From: Salinilacihabitans rarus | Lineage (GTDB): Archaea > Halobacteriota > Halobacteria > Halobacteriales > Natrialbaceae | Direction: 5' to 3' | DNA length: 64,000 nt | Assembly: GCF_024296665.1 (NCBI RefSeq) | Contig: NZ_CP100762.1 | Coordinates: forward strand, 2,294,001 to 2,358,000 | Shown: piece after piece, positions 52,121-60,950 of the stretch | Numbering within the stretch: position 1 is the stretch's first letter | Layout of the letters: each line of letters starts with the position of its first letter | Notes under the pieces: generated by a model | Told to the model about the DNA's origin: nothing | Databases searched by the model: none | What the model saw: the letters and a program-made list of their open reading frames with translations, nothing else | Translations under genes and position numbers: made by a program

Positions 52121-53098
52121 CGCGCCGACGAGGACGTCGCCGTAGACCAGCGCGACCAGCAGGCCGCCGAAGACGGGGACCAGAAACGGCGTCCCGGGCG
52201 AGATCCAGACGCGATCCTCCTCGCAGAGCACCTCGAGACCCGCGCGGAGTCGGTCGGCCGAGGTGCCGTAGGCGCTGCCGTCGACGTCGTCGAGGAAGGC
52301 CGCGGCGCCCCACGGGTCGTCGACCGCCCCGTCGTCGGTGCCCGCCGGCGCGCCCCCGTCGGGGAGGAGTCCGTCCGCCTCGACGGCGCCGTCGGTCGGC
52401 GGGTTCGGTTCCGCGGGCAGCGTCGCCGGGTCGCGGTACCGGTCGGGGTCGGCGCGGAGGTCGGCCAGCGAGAGCCCCCGCCAGCGCAGGTACATCCGCA
52501 GGGCGTCGAGGTCGAGGCCGCGGACCGTCCGCCCGTCGGGCGTCTCGAGCAGGCGCCCGTGGAGGTCCGGGACGCGCTCGACGGGGACGGGCCAGCCGAC
52601 GACCATCGCCGCCGAGAACCGGCCGGCGGCGGCGTTACGGGCCGCGAGGGCGACGGGGACCGCGGCGCCGACGAGGACCGCGTTCGTCAGGATCGTAAGC
52701 GAGAAGGCGCCGATCGGGGTCGTCGAGAGCGGCAGCGTCCACGGGCCGACGGCGTACGTCGGCGTCGTCGGGAACCAGAGCGCGAGCGCGAGCAGCGCCT
52801 TCGCGTCCGCGCCGCCGAAGCCGCCGACCCACCAGAACAGGTACGCGAGCGGGGCGACGACGCCCAGACTCACGGCCGCGGGGACGAGGAAGTCGTAGCC
52901 CCAGACGAAGCCGCCGGCCGCGTACGCCGCCCGGGCGTCCCAGACGAGCAGGGCGGCCCCGAGCGCGCCGAGGGGGATCCACGTCGAACTCGGGACCCGT
53001 CGCGTCGCTACGTCGCGGAGGGCCGCCCAGGCGAAGACGGGGACGACGAGCAGCCGCAGCAGGTCCGGCGTCGATGCCGGGGCGCTGGCGAGCGTCAC
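52112..53098 (-). CDS. pibD: Prepilin/preflagellin peptidase (A24 family)
   Basis: This 328-residue membrane aspartic protease should cleave archaellin and pilin signal peptides at the cell membrane. The catalytic aspartates are D29 (LRDVATRRVPSS) and D98 in GGFGGADAK, the GxGGxD motif. Six hydrophobic segments are present (five before residue 165 and one near 305-325), with a polar cytoplasmic-type insert of about 130 residues (about 172-300) between the last two. No pilin genes are adjacent. Confidence 0.85.
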   Translation of the reverse strand: MTLASAPASTPDLLRLLVVPVFAWAALRDVATRRVPSSTWIPLGALGAALLVWDARAAYAAGGFVWGYDFLVPAAVSLGVVAPLAYLFWWVGGFGGADAKALLALALWFPTTPTYAVGPWTLPLSTTPIGAFSLTILTNAVLVGAAVPVALAARNAAAGRFSAAMVVGWPVPVERVPDLHGRLLETPDGRTVRGLDLDALRMYLRWRGLSLADLRADPDRYRDPATLPAEPNPPTDGAVEADGLLPDGGAPAGTDDGAVDDPWGAAAFLDDVDGSAYGTSADRLRAGLEVLCEEDRVWISPGTPFLVPVFGGLLVALVYGDVLVGALP

Positions 53099-53243
53099 AC
53101 CCCCCTCTCGCGAGCGCGGGGGCGTTACGGTTTCGGTCGCCGGCGACCGAGAGGCCGGCGCGGCCAGCGGAGCCGGCGGGGGGACCGACGGCGTGAACTA
53201 CGCGTGCGTATCCGCGGATCGAAAAAGGTCGCGTCGAGGCCGT

Positions 53244-53633
53244 TCAGATGACGCGGTTCTGCAGGTAGTCGAGGTGCTTGGCGTTGTAGACGATCTTGAC
53301 CTCGTCGGCCGTCGGCGAGCCGATGCAGGTCAGGCGGACGTTCTTGTCCTCGACTTCCTCGTCGCTGAGGATCTGCTGCATGTCCATCTCGATGTCGCCT
53401 TCCCTGACGATGGCGGCACAGTTCGCGCAGGCGCCGGCGCGGCAGGAGAACGGCCAGTCGTAGCCCTGCGCCTCGGCCGCCTCGAGGATGTACTCGCCCT
53501 CGTTGACCTCGAGCGACCCGTAGTCCTCCGCGTCGAGCCCGGCGTCGGCGGCCTTCTCGAACAGGTCGTCGTCGTCCATGTCCCAGCCCTGGTCGTCCAG
53601 CACTTCGTAGTTGAGGTATTCTACCGTGGGCAT
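53244..53633 (-). CDS. 2Fe-2S ferredoxin (halophilic plant-type)
   Basis: This 129-residue electron carrier has four cluster cysteines C64, C69, C72 and C103 in [11 protein letters not shown] and LTCIGSP. The N-terminal acidic segment (about 10-40, with [14 protein letters not shown]) is the extra domain known from Halobacterium-type ferredoxins, which helps solubility in high salt. It serves as electron acceptor for 2-oxoacid oxidoreductases in such cells. The ATG at 53633 is preferred; a GTG one codon earlier precedes it. Confidence 0.96.
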   Translation of the reverse strand: MPTVEYLNYEVLDDQGWDMDDDDLFEKAADAGLDAEDYGSLEVNEGEYILEAAEAQGYDWPFSCRAGACANCAAIVREGDIEMDMQQILSDEEVEDKNVRLTCIGSPTADEVKIVYNAKHLDYLQNRVI

Positions 53634-53655
53634 CACGCGACGGTTCGTCCCCCGG

Positions 53656-53698
53656 ACTGGTATAGCTTGCTGTTCTGTCGTGGATCGTTTTTCACGAT
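53656..53698 (-). promoter_or_regulatory. Promoter region of the ferredoxin gene
   Basis: On the minus strand GCTATACC (53663-53656) lies about 23-30 nt upstream of the ATG and is the likely TATA element. Further upstream ATCGT (53684-53688) pairs with ACGAT (53694-53698) over 5 nt. The rest of the 204-nt gap to the PiT gene end holds nothing I recognise. Confidence 0.45.
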
Positions 53699-53837
53699 AG
53701 ATCGGGGGAATTGGTGCCGATTCGTCCGCAACTGCGACCGATCGCGTGACGAGTTCCGGGTTCGACCGGCCGGAAGTGGCCGCACGTCAGACGGGTTCGT
53801 CGGCGGCTGCGGCCCCCGGTGCCGGCCACGCCGGGCG

Positions 53838-55019
53838 TCAGACACCGAAGATCGGGAGAAAGCGGAACGTCAGGAAGGCGCCGACGGTCGAGATGACCGG
53901 CACGACGTTCTGCATGAGGATGACCCGGGCGGTCGTCGACGGGTCGAAGAGGTCCGACGCCCGCGGGATGTCCGCGGGCTCTTCCTCGCCGATCTGGGGG
54001 GAGGATTCGCCCTCGCTTTCGGCCGTGAGCGCGCCGACGGAGACGCGGGTCTCCTCGCCGCGGGCGACGTCCGAGAGCGTCGTCGTCCGGGTCGCCCGCC
54101 CCCAGCCGAGGCCGACGATGCTCATCGTCGCGATGACGACGAAACTCGCGGGGATGCCGATCCACGAGAGGCCGACGACGATGGTCGAACTGACGACCGC
54201 GACGACGATCGCCGCCGTCAGCGGCAGGTTCGTGATGTCGTTGCCGAGCGTCTCCATCGTCCGGCGTGCGATGGTGAACGCCCCGACGGCCACCGCCGCG
54301 GAGCCGATCAGGATCAGCGGCACCATCTCGACGTCGCCGGTGCCGTAGATCGGCGCGATGGCGTTGGCGATGTTGCTCGTCCCCGAGGAAAAGCCCATCA
54401 GACAGCCGATCGCGACGACGACGAACGCGCCGGTGATCTCCCGGCGGTCGGCGTTCGAGCCGAACCGGAGCCGCGGGACGATCCCGTCGCGTTCGATCCG
54501 GATCATCGTCTCGCCGTCGCGGCTCCCTTCGAGGGCGACCCAGGCGTTGATCCGCGGGTAGAAGTACCGGCCGATCACCCCCGACACCCAGAAGCCGACG
54601 ATCGGCGCGACGATCCACCAGACGACGATCCGTCCGAGCACCGCGAGGTTGAGTTCGCCCGTCGCCAGGCCGAGCGCCGCGATGGCGCCGACGGCGGTCA
54701 TCGACGTCGAGGCGGGGACGCCCGCGTAGTTGCCGACGAACAGCGCGCCGCCGATGAAAAAGAGGACGGCGACGTTCGCCCGCATGGTGAAGATGGCGGC
54801 GTCCTCGACGAGTTTGTTACCGAGGGTGTCGACGACCTGCGGGCCGATGGTGTAGGCGCCGACGAAGAAGAAAATCGACATCAGGCCGGCCGCCGCGAGC
54901 TTCGAGATCACGCTGGCGCCGACGGCGGGCCCGAACGCCGGCCCGGTCGTCGCGCCGCCGATGTTGTACCCGACGAAGATTGCGACCACGATTCCCACGA
55001 CGAGCAGTAGTTCCGTCAC
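53838..55019 (-). CDS. Inorganic phosphate transporter (PiT family)
   Basis: This 393-residue protein has about ten helices and the two PiT repeats. The first shows NIGGATTGPAFGPAVGASVIS (in part, about 19-40) and the second GTSNIANAIAPIYGTG (about 213-228), the conserved GxNDxxN-like signatures in halophile form. A cytoplasmic loop lies at about 315-365. It should take up phosphate with Na+ or H+. It lies 67 nt downstream of an SLC13-type gene on the same strand. Confidence 0.88.
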   Translation of the reverse strand: MTELLLVVGIVVAIFVGYNIGGATTGPAFGPAVGASVISKLAAAGLMSIFFFVGAYTIGPQVVDTLGNKLVEDAAIFTMRANVAVLFFIGGALFVGNYAGVPASTSMTAVGAIAALGLATGELNLAVLGRIVVWWIVAPIVGFWVSGVIGRYFYPRINAWVALEGSRDGETMIRIERDGIVPRLRFGSNADRREITGAFVVVAIGCLMGFSSGTSNIANAIAPIYGTGDVEMVPLILIGSAAVAVGAFTIARRTMETLGNDITNLPLTAAIVVAVVSSTIVVGLSWIGIPASFVVIATMSIVGLGWGRATRTTTLSDVARGEETRVSVGALTAESEGESSPQIGEEEPADIPRASDLFDPSTTARVILMQNVVPVISTVGAFLTFRFLPIFGV

Positions 55020-55086
55020 AGTTTCCGGTTACAACCACGCAACGGGACACTAAAAGCGCGCCTATTTCTGCCGGCCGCCGGGCGGG

Positions 55087-56946
55087 TCAGACGCCCCAGA
55101 AGAGCGCGATCCCGAGCACGGTGACGACCGACAGCAACACCTGCAGCGGCGCGCCGACCCGGAAGTAGTCGCCGAACCGGTAGCCGCCCGGACCGTAGAC
55201 GAAGAGGTTCGTCTGGTAGCCGATCGGACCCAGAAACGCGGTGCTGGCGGCGAAGGTCACCGCGAGGACGAACGCGAACGGGTTCGCGCCGATCCCCGCC
55301 GCCGCGGCCGCCGCGACCGGGAGCAACAGGACGACGCTCGCGTTGTTGCTGATGACCTCCGTGACGAGCCCCGTGAAGATGTAGAACAGCCACAGCACGA
55401 CCAGCGGCGGGAGCGACCCCGCGGTCGAGACGACCAGCCACGCGAGGTAGGCGGCCGCGCCGGTCCGTTCGAGGGCGATCCCCAGCGGGATAACCCCCGC
55501 CAGCAGGAAGATGATGTCCCACTCGACGGCGTCGTACAGTTCGTTGGGTTCGAGGACGCCCGCGACGACCATCGCGACCACGCCCGCGAGCGCGGCGATC
55601 AGGATCGGGTAGATCTCGAGGGCGGCGACCGCGACGACGCCGACCATGATGGCGACGGCGACCGGCGCCTTGTCGGCGCGGTACTCGGGTCGGGACGGTT
55701 CGCGCGCGACGATCACGTCGTCGCGCCGCGAGAGGCGATCGAGCGTCTCCGGCGGCGCCTGCACGAGGAGGGTGTCGCCGACGGCGAGGCGCTTGCCGAC
55801 GATCCGGTCGGCGACGAGCGTGCCGTGGCTGCGAAGTCCGAGGACGGCCGCGCCGAACTGCTCGCGGAACCGCTCCGGGTCGAGACGTTCGCCAACGAGC
55901 CGCGAGTCCAGCGAGACGACCAGTTCCGCGAGCGGGCCGCCCTCCTCGGTCCCCGCCGAGAGGTCGTCGACCGCCGCGGCGCGGCCGACCGGTTCGACGC
56001 CCACGGCGTCCTCCAGCGCCGTGAGCGCGTCGCGGTCCGTCCGGACGACGAGGACGTCGCCCTCGTCGAGGTGGGTCTCGCGGCGCGGCGCGACCGAGCG
56101 GTCCTCGTCACGGACGACCTGCACGACGTCGATCTCGGGGCCGAGCGCGTCGGTCGCGTCGCCGACCGTCGCGCCCACGAGCGGCGACCCGGGGACCACC
56201 GCCACGTCGGCGACGTAGTTCCCGACCTCGTACTCCTCGAGGTAGTCCGCCCGCGGCGGCACGCGCTCGGGGAGGAGGTAGTGGCCGACGAAGATCAGGT
56301 AGAGCCCGCCCGTGAGGACGACGAGGACGCCCAGTTGCGTGAACTCGAACATCGAGAACCGGTGGAGTTCCGGGTACTGCGAGCCGAGGCGGGCGCTGAC
56401 GTCGCTTGCGAGGATGTTCGTCGAGGTGCCGATCAGCGTGAGCATCCCGCCGACCTGCGAGGCGTACGACAGCGGGATGAGCAGTTTCGACGGCGAGGTG
56501 TTCCCCCGGTTGGCGACGTCGGTGACGACGGGGACCAGCAGCGCGACGACCGGCGTGTTGTTCAGAAAGCCCGAGACGGGGCTGGTCGCGACGACGGTGG
56601 CGAACAGCTGTTTCCGGACGCTCGTGCCCGCGAACGCGGCCATCCGCCGGCCCAGTTCCTGGACGAGCCCCGTCCGGCTGATCCCGCCGCTGAGGATCAG
56701 CATCGCCAGCACCGTGATCGTCGCCTCGTTGGCGAACCCGGAGATGCCGGTGGTCGGGTCGACGGTCGTCCACGGTTCGAGCACGACGAGGACGACGATC
56801 AACAGGATCGCCGTCACGTCGATCGGCAGTCGCTCGGTGACGAAGAGCACGAGCGCGAGGACGACCACGCCGAGTACGACGAGGATATCTGTCGTCAGTT
56901 CCGGCCGCGTCGTCGCTTCCCGGGTGAGAGCCAGGGAATGCCGCAT
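55087..56946 (-). CDS. SLC13-type anion transporter with TrkA-C domains
   Basis: This 619-residue protein, from an ATG at 56946, has 11-13 helices with SNNTPV-like loops (SGFLNNTPVVALLVP and EVISNNASVVLLLP), the anion-site motifs of the DASS/SLC13 family. Two TrkA-C (RCK-C) domains (about 220-290 and 300-385) lie in the middle. Members carry sulfate, dicarboxylates or other anions with Na+. The TrkA-C domains suggest ligand control. It precedes the phosphate transporter gene on the same strand. Confidence 0.85.
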   Translation of the reverse strand: MRHSLALTREATTRPELTTDILVVLGVVVLALVLFVTERLPIDVTAILLIVVLVVLEPWTTVDPTTGISGFANEATITVLAMLILSGGISRTGLVQELGRRMAAFAGTSVRKQLFATVVATSPVSGFLNNTPVVALLVPVVTDVANRGNTSPSKLLIPLSYASQVGGMLTLIGTSTNILASDVSARLGSQYPELHRFSMFEFTQLGVLVVLTGGLYLIFVGHYLLPERVPPRADYLEEYEVGNYVADVAVVPGSPLVGATVGDATDALGPEIDVVQVVRDEDRSVAPRRETHLDEGDVLVVRTDRDALTALEDAVGVEPVGRAAAVDDLSAGTEEGGPLAELVVSLDSRLVGERLDPERFREQFGAAVLGLRSHGTLVADRIVGKRLAVGDTLLVQAPPETLDRLSRRDDVIVAREPSRPEYRADKAPVAVAIMVGVVAVAALEIYPILIAALAGVVAMVVAGVLEPNELYDAVEWDIIFLLAGVIPLGIALERTGAAAYLAWLVVSTAGSLPPLVVLWLFYIFTGLVTEVISNNASVVLLLPVAAAAAAGIGANPFAFVLAVTFAASTAFLGPIGYQTNLFVYGPGGYRFGDYFRVGAPLQVLLSVVTVLGIALFWGV

Positions 56947-57064
56947 CGTCTCACTCAACGCCGACCGGACATGTAGTATTTCCGTACGGACCGCGGACAG
57001 TACGACGTCGATGGACGTTCGACGAACCGTCGCCTTTACTCGCGTCGGCCACACCCGATCGGGT

Positions 57065-57799
57065 ATGAGAGACGAAAACGGGGAGTTCGAGGTGATCCCG
57101 GCGGTCGACGTCGCCGACGGCGAGGTCGTCCAGCTCGTACGGGGCGAACGCGGCACCGAGAAGCGCTACGGCGACCCGGTCGAGGCCGCCCGGCGGTGGG
57201 TCGACGCCGGGGCGCGTTCGCTGCACCTCGTCGACCTCGACGGCGCGTTCGAGGGCGAGCGGGCGAACGCCGCGGCCATCGACGCCGTCGTCGACGCCGT
57301 CGACGTCCCGGTGCAGGTCGGCGGCGGCATCCGGACCGTCGCGGACGCCGTCGACCTGCTCGACCGCGGCGTCGACCGGGTCATCCTCGGCACCGCGGCC
57401 GTCGAGAACCCCGATATCGTCGGCGAAATCTCCGCGGAGCGACCCGACAGCGTCGTCGTCAGCCTCGACGCCAGAGGCGGCGAGGTCGTCGTCGAGGGCT
57501 GGACCGAAGGCGCGGACGTGACGCCCGTCGAGGCCGCCGAGCGCTACGCCGACCTCGGCGCGGCCGCGATCCTCTTCACGAACGTCGACGTCGAGGGGCA
57601 GCTAGCGGGCGTCCGGACGGACCCGGTCCGGGACCTCGTCGCGGCGACCGACGTCCCGGTCGTCGCCAGCGGCGGCGTGGCGAGCCTCGACGACGTCCGC
57701 GCGCTGAAGGCGGCCGGCGCCGCGGCGGTCGTCGTCGGCAGCGCGCTGTACGAGGGCGAGTTCACGCTCGCGGCGGCGCAGGCGGCGGCGGAGGAGTAG
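57065..57799 (+). CDS. hisA: Phosphoribosylformimino-5-aminoimidazole carboxamide ribotide isomerase
   Basis: This 244-residue TIM barrel isomerises ProFAR to PRFAR in histidine synthesis. It has the N-terminal VIPAVDVADGEVVQLVRGE (catalytic Asp near residue 15), QVGGGIRT (about 81-88), LGTAAVENP and the C-terminal VASGGVASLDDVRAL phosphate-binding half. The ATG at 57065 fits the family start. hisB lies 600 nt downstream with a minus-strand gene between, so they are not one operon. Confidence 0.94.
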   Translation: MRDENGEFEVIPAVDVADGEVVQLVRGERGTEKRYGDPVEAARRWVDAGARSLHLVDLDGAFEGERANAAAIDAVVDAVDVPVQVGGGIRTVADAVDLLDRGVDRVILGTAAVENPDIVGEISAERPDSVVVSLDARGGEVVVEGWTEGADVTPVEAAERYADLGAAAILFTNVDVEGQLAGVRTDPVRDLVAATDVPVVASGGVASLDDVRALKAAGAAAVVVGSALYEGEFTLAAAQAAAEE

Positions 57800-57870
57800 G
57801 CCGGGCGTCGCCGGCGAGGTGGAGGGCCGACCGCGGTGGAGGGCGCGGCGCTCGACGGCTTCGAGACGCC

Positions 57871-58140
57871 TCAGTGCTGGTTGTAGCCGTGACCGACGTA
57901 GAGGGCGACGACGTTGATCGCGAGCAGCGTGAGGAACGCGAACGTCACCGAGGGGTCGCCGAGTCCGTGGGCCAGCAACGCGACCTGGACGAACGGGAGG
58001 GCGATGGCGACCCAGAAACACAGAAACTGCGTCGGACCTTTCATCGAGCGGAGCAGCCGACGGCCGACGCCGCGGGGGTGCTCCGCCTCGGGGCCGGACG
58101 GAGCGATCGATTCGTTCTGGAGCGGGGAGGAACCGGACAT
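57871..58140 (-). CDS. Small membrane protein, function unknown
   Basis: This 89-residue protein starts at an ATG at 58140 (SGSSPLQNESIAPSG) with a polar N-terminus, then two hydrophobic helices (about 38-57 and 63-84) and a short end GHGYNQH. It lies between hisA and hisB on the opposite strand. A TATA-like CTTATATGATATACCC at about 58192-58177 is 37-52 nt upstream. No family is recognised. Confidence 0.6.
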   Translation of the reverse strand: MSGSSPLQNESIAPSGPEAEHPRGVGRRLLRSMKGPTQFLCFWVAIALPFVQVALLAHGLGDPSVTFAFLTLLAINVVALYVGHGYNQH

Positions 58141-58408
58141 AGGAGCGTTCACCTTCGTTCGGTCGGGACATTCACCGGGTATATCATATAAGGGAGCGAA
58201 CATTGGCGTCGTTTCGGTCCGTTTCACCCACGTATCGCGACGATGAACACGCTTCGAAACGGTCGCAGACCTTTCGAGACCTTTTAGAAGCGATTCTACG
58301 AGCGTTTCTCCGGTTTCGACCCGGCCGCGGCGGCCGGCCGGGCGCGCGCCGGCGGCGAGGGCCGATTCGAGCGGAATCGCCTTGTACCGCCGGCGACATC
58401 GTTCGGTC
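58141..58408. other. Intergenic region between the divergent small membrane gene and hisB
   Basis: This 268-nt gap holds the TATA-type element for the minus-strand gene (58177-58192) and, near 58385, a weak TTGTACC upstream of hisB. Direct TTCGAAACGG / TTTCGAGACC-like words occur near 58253-58282. No RNA gene or repeat array is recognised, and no convincing small protein frame is present. Confidence 0.4.
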
Positions 58409-58996
58409 ATGAGCGACCGAACGGCGCGGGTCACGCGCGAGACTGCCGAGACGTCGATCGACCTCGCACTCGCGGTCGACGGCGCGGGGACGGCCGACGT
58501 CGAGACGGGAATCGGCTTCTTCGATCACATGCTGACCTCGTTCGCGAAACACGGCCTGTTCGACCTCGAAGTCGACTGCGACGGCGACCTCGCGGTCGAC
58601 GACCACCACACCGTCGAGGACGTGGCCATCGTCCTCGGGACGGCCTTCGACGAGGCACTGGGCGACCGGTCGGGCATCGTCCGCTACGCCGACCGCCGGG
58701 TGCCGCTGGACGAGGCCGTCGCCGGCGCCGTCGTCGACGTCAGCGGCCGGCCGCGTTTCTACTTCGACGGGTCGTTCTCACAGGACCGCGTCGGCGAGTT
58801 CACGAGCGACATGGCCCGACACTTCGCCGAGTCGCTCGCGACCAACGCCGGCCTCACGCTGCACCTCGCGGTCGAGGGCGAGAACGCCCACCACGAGGTC
58901 GAGGCGCTGTTCAAGGCGCTCGCGCGGACGCTCGACGACGCGACGCGACTCGACGAGCGCCGCGAGGGGACGCCGAGTACGAAGGGGACGCTCTAG
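58409..58996 (+). CDS. hisB: Imidazoleglycerol-phosphate dehydratase
   Basis: This 195-residue Mn-dependent enzyme dehydrates imidazoleglycerol phosphate in histidine synthesis. It has [14 protein letters not shown] (about 37-50), the metal-binding [11 protein letters not shown] (about 70-80) and the C-terminal [15 protein letters not shown], giving the two HHxxE-type motifs. It lacks the phosphatase domain of bacterial bifunctional HisB. The ATG at 58409 gives the standard start. Its last 4 nt overlap the end of the convergent zinc-ribbon gene. Confidence 0.95.
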   Translation: MSDRTARVTRETAETSIDLALAVDGAGTADVETGIGFFDHMLTSFAKHGLFDLEVDCDGDLAVDDHHTVEDVAIVLGTAFDEALGDRSGIVRYADRRVPLDEAVAGAVVDVSGRPRFYFDGSFSQDRVGEFTSDMARHFAESLATNAGLTLHLAVEGENAHHEVEALFKALARTLDDATRLDERREGTPSTKGTL

Positions 58997-59721
58997 GGAC
59001 GGCGGAGGCGGTTGCCGTCCGCGACGAACTCGCCGCGCTCGACGGCGCGGTCGATGACCGCGTCGACCTCGTCCCGTTCGAGGTCGTAGGCGCTCGCGAC
59101 GAGGCCCGCGGCGTCCCCGCGGTGGATCGGGAACTCCCGGTTGCGAAGCAGGCGGACGACCTTCCCGTAGGTTTTCGACGTCGACGCCGGGGCGGCCGTC
59201 CCGTCGTCGGCGTCGGAGGCGTCGGAGGCGCCGGTCCGTCCGGCCGCCCCGTCGTCGGCCGACGATTCGGCCGCCGTCTCGCGGTCGCGTCCGGCCTCCT
59301 GCTCGTGGTCGAAGGAGATTCCCGTCCGGAACGACTCGTCCGTCCGGTTTTCGCTCGCGTCGGCGCCCGCGCCACCGTCGGCGCCCGCGCCACCGTCGGC
59401 GCCGTCGGCCGCGTCCGCGCGGGTCGCGTTCGGATCGCGGGCGCGTTCCCGCCGCGGCGTCTCGGCCTCGGTAACGTCGGCCCCGCTCTCGCCGTCGTCG
59501 CGCTCGCGCTCGCGTTCGCGCTCGCGTTCGCGCGTCGCCGCGTCGCCGTCGGCGACGCGAGCAAGCAGCGGTTCGACGAGGTCCGCGAGCAGCGTCTCGC
59601 AGTCGTCACAGAGGACGACCCGTCGCTGTTCGGCCTCGGTCGGGTCGAGTTCCGGCGGCACCATCTCGAAGGTGCCGACGGCCTCGGCGCCGCAGAAGTC
59701 GCAGTTCCGGAGTGCGTGCAT
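58993..59721 (-). CDS. Zinc-ribbon and winged-helix protein with low-complexity linker
   Basis: This 242-residue protein has an N-terminal zinc ribbon (C7, C10, C38, C41), a 120-residue linker rich in Arg-Glu, Asp-Gly and Ala repeats (about 62-180) and a C-terminal winged helix (about 183-242, with [25 protein letters not shown], in part). A DNA- or RNA-binding regulator is likely. The linker contains the hexamer repeats at 59500-59531. Function is unknown. It is divergent from the ACT-domain gene. Confidence 0.7.
   Translation of the reverse strand: MHALRNCDFCGAEAVGTFEMVPPELDPTEAEQRRVVLCDDCETLLADLVEPLLARVADGDAATRERERERERERDDGESGADVTEAETPRRERARDPNATRADAADGADGGAGADGGAGADASENRTDESFRTGISFDHEQEAGRDRETAAESSADDGAAGRTGASDASDADDGTAAPASTSKTYGKVVRLLRNREFPIHRGDAAGLVASAYDLERDEVDAVIDRAVERGEFVADGNRLRRP
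59500..59531 (-). repeat. Hexanucleotide repeat coding for Arg-Glu
   Basis: Tandem CGCTCG/CGTTCG units (plus strand) code for an alternating Arg-Glu run in the zinc-ribbon protein. They are imperfect (C/T) and in frame. Confidence 0.75.
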
Positions 59722-59840
59722 AGTCGTAGGCTCTCGTGGGGGCGTAAAAAGCTACGTCAGACGAACCGGTCGCGGTCGGCCGTCCGGTCGCGCGGCGACC
59801 GCCGAACATTATACTCCCGCGAGCGTACGTCCGTCGACGA

Positions 59841-60344
59841 ATGTTCGACGAGATCATGGAGAAGTTCGAGGGGTCGCCGAGCCAGCAGGCGGTCATCCGA
59901 CTGCTGCTCGAACGGGGCTTCTCGGTCAACGACGACGGGCGCGTGGTGTCGGGCGGGATCGAGATCCCGAACACGGGGATCGCCCGCGAGATCGACGTCG
60001 ACCGGCGCGTCGTCGACTCGACGACCGACGTCATCCTCGACGACCCCGAACTCAGGCGCATCTTCCAGAACATCTCGCAGGTGCCGAGCCTGATGGACCT
60101 CGCGCCCGTACTCGACCTCACGGTGCTGGCGATCGAGGTCGACGACGCCGACCGCAAGGGGATCGTCGCCGCCGTGACGGGCCTGCTCGCCGACCACGAC
60201 GTCTCGATCCGCCAGACGATCAGCGAGGACCCCGAGTTCACCGACGAACCGCGTCTCTACCTCGTGACCGACCAGGACCTGCCGGGCGAACTCATCACCG
60301 AACTGCGCGACCTCGAGTTCGTCCGCAAGATCGAGTTACAGTGA
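59841..60344 (+). CDS. ACT-domain amino-acid-metabolism regulator (COG2150 type)
   Basis: This 167-residue protein has an N-terminal helix-turn-helix-like part (about 10-75, with QQAVIRLLLERGFSVNDDGRV) and a C-terminal ACT domain (about 90-165, LTVLAIEVDDADRKGIVAAVTGLLADHDVSI, in part). ACT domains bind amino acids, so it is probably a regulator that senses one. It overlaps the next gene by 4 nt (GTGA), so both are translated together. The start follows a TATA-like ATTATACTC about 25 nt upstream. Confidence 0.85.
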   Translation: MFDEIMEKFEGSPSQQAVIRLLLERGFSVNDDGRVVSGGIEIPNTGIAREIDVDRRVVDSTTDVILDDPELRRIFQNISQVPSLMDLAPVLDLTVLAIEVDDADRKGIVAAVTGLLADHDVSIRQTISEDPEFTDEPRLYLVTDQDLPGELITELRDLEFVRKIELQ

Positions 60345-60949
60345 CCGATCCCTACCGCACCGTCGCCGGGAACGCAACCGCGGGCTTTGTCGTCCGGGGC
60401 TCGGAGTTCGTCGGCCGCGTCCGCCCGGTCGACTCCGTCGAGGCCGCCGAGGCGTTCGTCGAGCGCGTCCGCGAGGAGTACGCCGACGCGACCCACAACG
60501 TCCCGGCCTACCGCGTCCGCGCCGGGACCGACGGCGAGTTGCTCCGCGAGTACGCGACCGACGACGGCGAACCCACCGGCTCGGCGGGAAAGCCCGCGCT
60601 GAACGTCCTCCAGGGCCGGGAACTGGAGAACGTTGCCGTCGTCGTCACGCGTTACTACGGCGGGACGAACCTCGGCGTCGGCGGCCTCGTCCGGGCCTAC
60701 TCCCGGGCGGTCAAGGAGGCCGTCAACGCGGCGGGCGTCGTCGAGGAACGCCCCCACGAACGGTTCGCGATCGACGTCGCGTACGACGACTCGGGGACCG
60801 TCCGCGGGATTCTGGAGAGCGAGGACCTCGAATTCGACGCCGAGTACGAGCAGCGGGTCTCCTTTTCGGTGCGCGTGCCGGTCGACGAGGCCGAGGCGCT
60901 GCGGGACCGGATCAAGAGCGCGACGAGCGGGCGGGCGGCCATCGAGTAG
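60341..60949 (+). CDS. YigZ/IMPACT-family protein
   Basis: This 202-residue protein starts at a GTG overlapping the ACT-domain stop by 4 nt. It has the YigZ core DGEPTGSAGKPALNVL (about 69-84) and VVVTRYYGGTNLGVGGLVRAY (in part, about 96-116), and a C-terminal ferredoxin-like domain (about 135-200). Human and yeast relatives (IMPACT, Yih1) modulate translation stress; archaeal function is unknown. Coupling to an ACT regulator suggests a link with amino-acid status. Confidence 0.88.
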   Translation: MTDPYRTVAGNATAGFVVRGSEFVGRVRPVDSVEAAEAFVERVREEYADATHNVPAYRVRAGTDGELLREYATDDGEPTGSAGKPALNVLQGRELENVAVVVTRYYGGTNLGVGGLVRAYSRAVKEAVNAAGVVEERPHERFAIDVAYDDSGTVRGILESEDLEFDAEYEQRVSFSVRVPVDEAEALRDRIKSATSGRAAIE

Positions 60950-60950
60950 C

